DNA of 36,323 nt, taken from contig JAFGWM010000072.1 in the NCBI GenBank assembly GCA_016937155.1, positions 1 to 36,323 on the forward strand, in the 5' to 3' direction. The position numbers and the translations under genes were made by a program. Position 1 is the first letter of the stretch; the number at the start of each line of letters is the position of its first letter. Positions 33,584 through 36,323 of this stretch are shown here, in pieces. A model generated the notes under the pieces. The model saw nothing but the letters and a program-made list of their open reading frames with translations, was not told the DNA's origin and did not search any database. The DNA comes from Deltaproteobacteria bacterium. Lineage in GTDB: Bacteria > Myxococcota_A > Polyangia > HGW-17.

Positions 33584-35374
33584 TTAAAAATCTGGCAAAT
33601 CCGGCTTTGTTGACTTCATTGTAGTTGGGGGAGGCGGAAGAACTGGTTCTATCATATCAGTGGGAAATGGTGGAATAAGTTCTTCCCTTTTCATTGTATT
33701 CAGGGTGGGAAGAGCCGGTAATACAAGAGACTCACGCTTTTTGTGATTGAGCTTTTTATGATTTAAGTTTGTTTTAGTAACTGGTTTTTTGAAGTTTACA
33801 GTTAGTTTAACAAATATCAAAAGCTCTCTGGACGGAAGCTGGAATTTCAAATTTTGAATACCGTCGGAAGGAACCCTTAAGGTAATCATATATTTATCTT
33901 TTTCTGGAAATTTCTTCCTCAGGATTTCAAGCCCATCACTTTTTTCCCCGGGAGAGGCACTTATTTTTCTGGCATCCGAACCTGGAATATAAAGCTGGAT
34001 GGTGACATGTCTACGGGAACGTCTTGTAATATCAAATGAGATATCAACTGTTGTACCAGCACAGGTATGGCGTTTTTTCCCTGGTTCAGAAAAACTAAAC
34101 TCGCATTTTTTATTAAGATCCTTCTTTTCCGGGGGTACAACAACTTTCTTCTCATCAACCTTTACGTCTCTGGTTTTTTCTTCAGGTGGCGTATTTCCGG
34201 GTTTAGTTTCTTTTTGCTGGACTATTTCAGGTGGGGTTTTATCAGATGATGAACCCCGATTTAAGAATTTTACAGCACCGTATACAGATGCAGTAGCCAG
34301 CATAAAGATTATTGAAATAATGGTATACAGTTTTGCTTTGGATGGTTTTATCTGAAACTCGTTGACTTCGTGGCCTCTGAAATTACTGGCACTTGCTGTA
34401 AGGTTTGAATCTGCCGATTCAGAGGATTTCTCCACCTCCTTTAAAGCAACCTGTAATGCTTCGATAAGATCCTGTGCAGTATTGTATCTGTCAACAGGTT
34501 TTTTTTCCAGAAGCCTCAATATAACGAGTTCAAGAGCTGTTGGAATCTGTGGATTAACAGATGATGGCACAGGTGGAATGTCTTTTATATGTCTGACAAG
34601 TATTTCGAGACCGCTTGCATTTTCAAAAGGCAGGTGGCCTGTGGCCATTCGGTACATAATTACACCCAGAGAATAGAGATCAGTTCGAAAATCAAGAGGT
34701 TCGCCTCCTGCCTGCTCTGGGCTGATATAGGCAGGTGTTCCAAAAATTGTTCCAGTTTTAGTAAGCTGGCTCAATTCCTCATCACTGTGTAAAATTTTTG
34801 CTATACCGAAATCAAGTACCTTAACAGTTTCTCCTGATGTGCCATGTTTCAGAAGTGCAATATTTTCAGGTTTTAAATCACGGTGAACTACATGATTTTT
34901 ATGTGCTTCCAGAAGAGCAGTAGCTATTTGAATTGAAATTTTTATTACTCTTGCAGGATCAAGTGCTCCCTGAGTGGCAATAATTGTTTCGAGAGATGCC
35001 CCTTCAACATATTCCATTACCATGTAGGGTGTTCTGGTTCCGTCCATTTCACCAACCAGATGAATTGTGATGATGTTTGGATGATTCAATCTGGCAGCGG
35101 CACGAGCCTCACGATGAAATCTCTGAACGACCTTATCATCAATAGCCAGTTTTTGTTTCAGTACTTTAACTGCCACATGTCTGTCCACTGAAAGTTGTTT
35201 AGCAAGATAAACCTTGCCCATGCTGCCCTGACCAATCAGTTCCTGTACCTGAAACTGCCCCAGAAGTGTAATTCCTAAAAGCGGGTCCTGAATGTCAGCT
35301 AACGGGCTTCCATCCTTGGGACAGAAATGAGCTTCAGGAGGAAAGTTTTTATGACATATTGGACATACTTTCAT
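33584..35374 (-). CDS. Ser/Thr protein kinase with N-terminal zinc ribbon
   Basis: A 596-residue Hanks-type kinase. Residues 1-25 form a small zinc-ribbon-like motif (CPICHKN, then FCPKDG). The kinase domain (about 41-310) has IGQGSMG, Lys70 in VAVKVL, HRDLKPEN (Asp166), DFG (188-190) and ISPEQ. A membrane segment lies at about 349-368. It is followed by a Lys/Pro-rich linker, a beta-type domain and a Pro-rich tail ending in PDLPDF. The frame is open from 35395, but the ATG at 35374 overlaps the upstream stop (ATGA) and starts exactly at the zinc ribbon, so I choose it. Coupling to the upstream membrane protein suggests a shared pathway. Confidence 0.92.
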   Translation of the reverse strand: MKVCPICHKNFPPEAHFCPKDGSPLADIQDPLLGITLLGQFQVQELIGQGSMGKVYLAKQLSVDRHVAVKVLKQKLAIDDKVVQRFHREARAAARLNHPNIITIHLVGEMDGTRTPYMVMEYVEGASLETIIATQGALDPARVIKISIQIATALLEAHKNHVVHRDLKPENIALLKHGTSGETVKVLDFGIAKILHSDEELSQLTKTGTIFGTPAYISPEQAGGEPLDFRTDLYSLGVIMYRMATGHLPFENASGLEILVRHIKDIPPVPSSVNPQIPTALELVILRLLEKKPVDRYNTAQDLIEALQVALKEVEKSSESADSNLTASASNFRGHEVNEFQIKPSKAKLYTIISIIFMLATASVYGAVKFLNRGSSSDKTPPEIVQQKETKPGNTPPEEKTRDVKVDEKKVVVPPEKKDLNKKCEFSFSEPGKKRHTCAGTTVDISFDITRRSRRHVTIQLYIPGSDARKISASPGEKSDGLEILRKKFPEKDKYMITLRVPSDGIQNLKFQLPSRELLIFVKLTVNFKKPVTKTNLNHKKLNHKKRESLVLPALPTLNTMKREELIPPFPTDMIEPVLPPPPTTMKSTKPDLPDF

Positions 35375-36162
35375 GGCGCCACTTCCAGTGCGCAATCATG
35401 TTTCGCATAAAATTCCATCAGGTTGCTCCACTTCAAGGGTGCTTTTTTTATTTCGCCCTCAAGTCGGGATATATCAGGTATAATGCAGCCAGGAAGAGGA
35501 CCTCTTATATTCTTGTGTCCTCTTTTTAACCTTGGAACTATTCCAACAGGAGCTGCAAGCCGAATCAGGTTTGTATACCCTGCTTTAGGAAGGATAACAA
35601 CCTGAATATCATTAATTTTAAGAGTGAATTTGGAAGTGCTGCTGCAGCCTTCACGCCTGACTACTTTTTTTCCGGGTTCGATCAAAAACGTGTGGAGAAA
35701 ATAAGACCCCCCGCTTATACAGGGAACAAATGAAAGTGATTTTTCGGTAAAAATTCTGAATGCCATGTAATCTTTTGTTTTATTTTCCAGTGTCAATAAA
35801 ACACTGTGGGTATCAGTATTTCCCATTCTGTGTGTTTTTGCCACAACTGAAAGGGAAATATTTAAGCCATGAAAATCAACTGACTTCCCTGATTCCAAAC
35901 TTATATTTGTTCTCATGGGGAGTATTTTAGTCCCTTTGAGATCATCTCTGGAAAGTTTCAGCCCTTTTTCTTCCCAAATCTTTTTCAAATTTTCAAAAGA
36001 TTCATCAAGTTTTTTTACTTTTTTATTTGCCTCATCTATTGTTGTGGATATTTTAACATCAGGTTTTACTGCCATTTGGGAAAGAAAATAGCTGCCAAAT
36101 CCAATAAGGATTAAACCGACTACTATAAAAACTATTGAAATAATTTTGTTTTCCATAAGCAT
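35371..36162 (-). CDS. Hypothetical membrane-anchored protein upstream of kinase
   Basis: A 263-residue protein that I do not recognise. It has an N-terminal membrane segment (about 6-29), a coiled-coil-like stretch (about 38-70: EANKKVKKLDESFENLKKIW) and a beta-rich domain in which DTHSVLLTLENKT resembles an immunoglobulin-like or DUF4352-like fold. Four cysteines (in VPCIS, REGCS, PGCII and HDCAL) could form two disulfides if the domain is extracytoplasmic, as the topology suggests. It may be the sensory or substrate partner of the zinc-ribbon kinase, whose start overlaps its stop. ATG 36156 is an alternative start. Confidence 0.72.
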   Translation of the reverse strand: MLMENKIISIVFIVVGLILIGFGSYFLSQMAVKPDVKISTTIDEANKKVKKLDESFENLKKIWEEKGLKLSRDDLKGTKILPMRTNISLESGKSVDFHGLNISLSVVAKTHRMGNTDTHSVLLTLENKTKDYMAFRIFTEKSLSFVPCISGGSYFLHTFLIEPGKKVVRREGCSSTSKFTLKINDIQVVILPKAGYTNLIRLAAPVGIVPRLKRGHKNIRGPLPGCIIPDISRLEGEIKKAPLKWSNLMEFYAKHDCALEVAP

Positions 36163-36188
36163 TATTCAGTTCCAAAAACTCAGCTAAC

Positions 36189-36217
36189 ATTATAATGCAC
36201 TTGAGTTATCATATAAA
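36189..36217 (-). promoter_or_regulatory. Probable promoter of the 36162-to-31825 operon
   Basis: On the minus strand a perfect TATAAT (36189-36194) lies 17 nt after TTTATA (36212-36217, four of six consensus bases). A start near 36182 gives a leader of about 20 nt. Confidence 0.45.
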
Positions 36218-36234
36218 TACAAAAAATAAAATAA

Positions 36235-36250
36235 TAACCCTCCTGGGTTA
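36235..36250. other. 6-bp inverted repeat with 4-nt loop
   Basis: TAACCC, loop TCCT, GGGTTA. Read on the minus strand it is followed by a T-rich stretch (36221-36234), like an intrinsic terminator, but no minus-strand gene is visible to its right. It could instead be a leader hairpin of the gene starting at 36261 or a protein-binding site between the two divergent genes. Confidence 0.4.
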
Positions 36251-36260
36251 AGTTTATAAA

Positions 36261-36323
36261 ATGGTGTATAAATTCCTTTGGGTTTTACTCCCTGGCCTGA
36301 TTTTTTGTATTTTGTTGTTTATG
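36261..36323 (+). CDS. Probable 5' end of a membrane or secreted protein (cut by window end)
   Basis: The last 63 nt read without a stop from an ATG: MVYKFLWVLLPGLIFCILLF and then Met. This is a hydrophobic N-terminus with one early lysine, like a signal peptide or membrane anchor. No good ribosome-binding site is visible, so the call is tentative. It is divergent from the operon at 36162. Confidence 0.35.
   Translation, partial: MVYKFLWVLLPGLIFCILLFM

Overview
This is a low-GC window (about 38% G+C by eye) from a Gram-negative bacterium, probably Myxococcota or a related deltaproteobacterial lineage. The assignment is inferred from gene content: an MXAN_5187-type membrane protein, two membrane-anchored Ser/Thr kinases (one with a zinc ribbon, one followed by a TPR/PEGA-type protein), MopE-type Asp-rich repeats joined to an IgGFc-binding-like domain in a lipoprotein, and a meso-diaminopimelate-type MurE. 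The region is dense with genes, most starts have a clear Shine-Dalgarno sequence, and I see no transposase, integrase, prophage or CRISPR array.

Layout. 1-512: tRNA-Ala(GGC) on the minus strand, followed downstream by tandem copies of its own 3' end and by a second family of direct repeats. 670-3953 (+): MXAN_5187-like membrane protein and a NamZ-family muramidase. 3955-5718 (-): rpsU, pdxA and a small histidine-kinase-like protein. 5886-8735 (+): a C-tail membrane protein, two paralogous proteins with an N-terminal helical/TPR region, an internal lipobox and KYG repeats, and a D-2-hydroxyacid dehydrogenase-like protein. 8739-12128 (-): a VWA lipoprotein and a MopE-repeat/IgGFc lipoprotein. 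12297-13346 (+): SrkA-type kinase. 13350-15780 (-): a 57-residue Cys-motif protein, a NeuB-family synthase and a CBS-nucleotidyltransferase. 15965-25613 (+): recQ, then a division and wall cluster rsmH-ftsL-ftsI-murE-murF-mraY. 25778-28971 (+): an aminotransferase and two tandem RimK-like ATP-grasp ligases. 28974-36162 (-): membrane protein, zinc-ribbon kinase, ansA and rnc, then a second kinase with a TPR/PEGA-type protein. 36261-36323 (+): the probable start of another membrane or secreted protein.

How the genes fit together. Much of the window concerns the cell envelope: septal and lateral wall synthesis, a muramidase-like protein, a nonulosonate synthase/nucleotidyltransferase pair, large surface lipoproteins, and Ser/Thr kinase signalling with membrane partners. 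Housekeeping genes (tRNA, rpsU, rnc, pdxA, recQ) are interspersed. All four convergent gene junctions have only 1-3 nt between stop codons, leaving no space for conventional terminators.

The least explained items are the tRNA-derived tandem repeat, the pair of internal-lipobox KYG proteins, the degenerate histidine kinase coupled to pdxA, the tandem ATP-grasp ligases, and an apparent one-base frameshift that separates the TPR/PEGA-type protein from its signal peptide.
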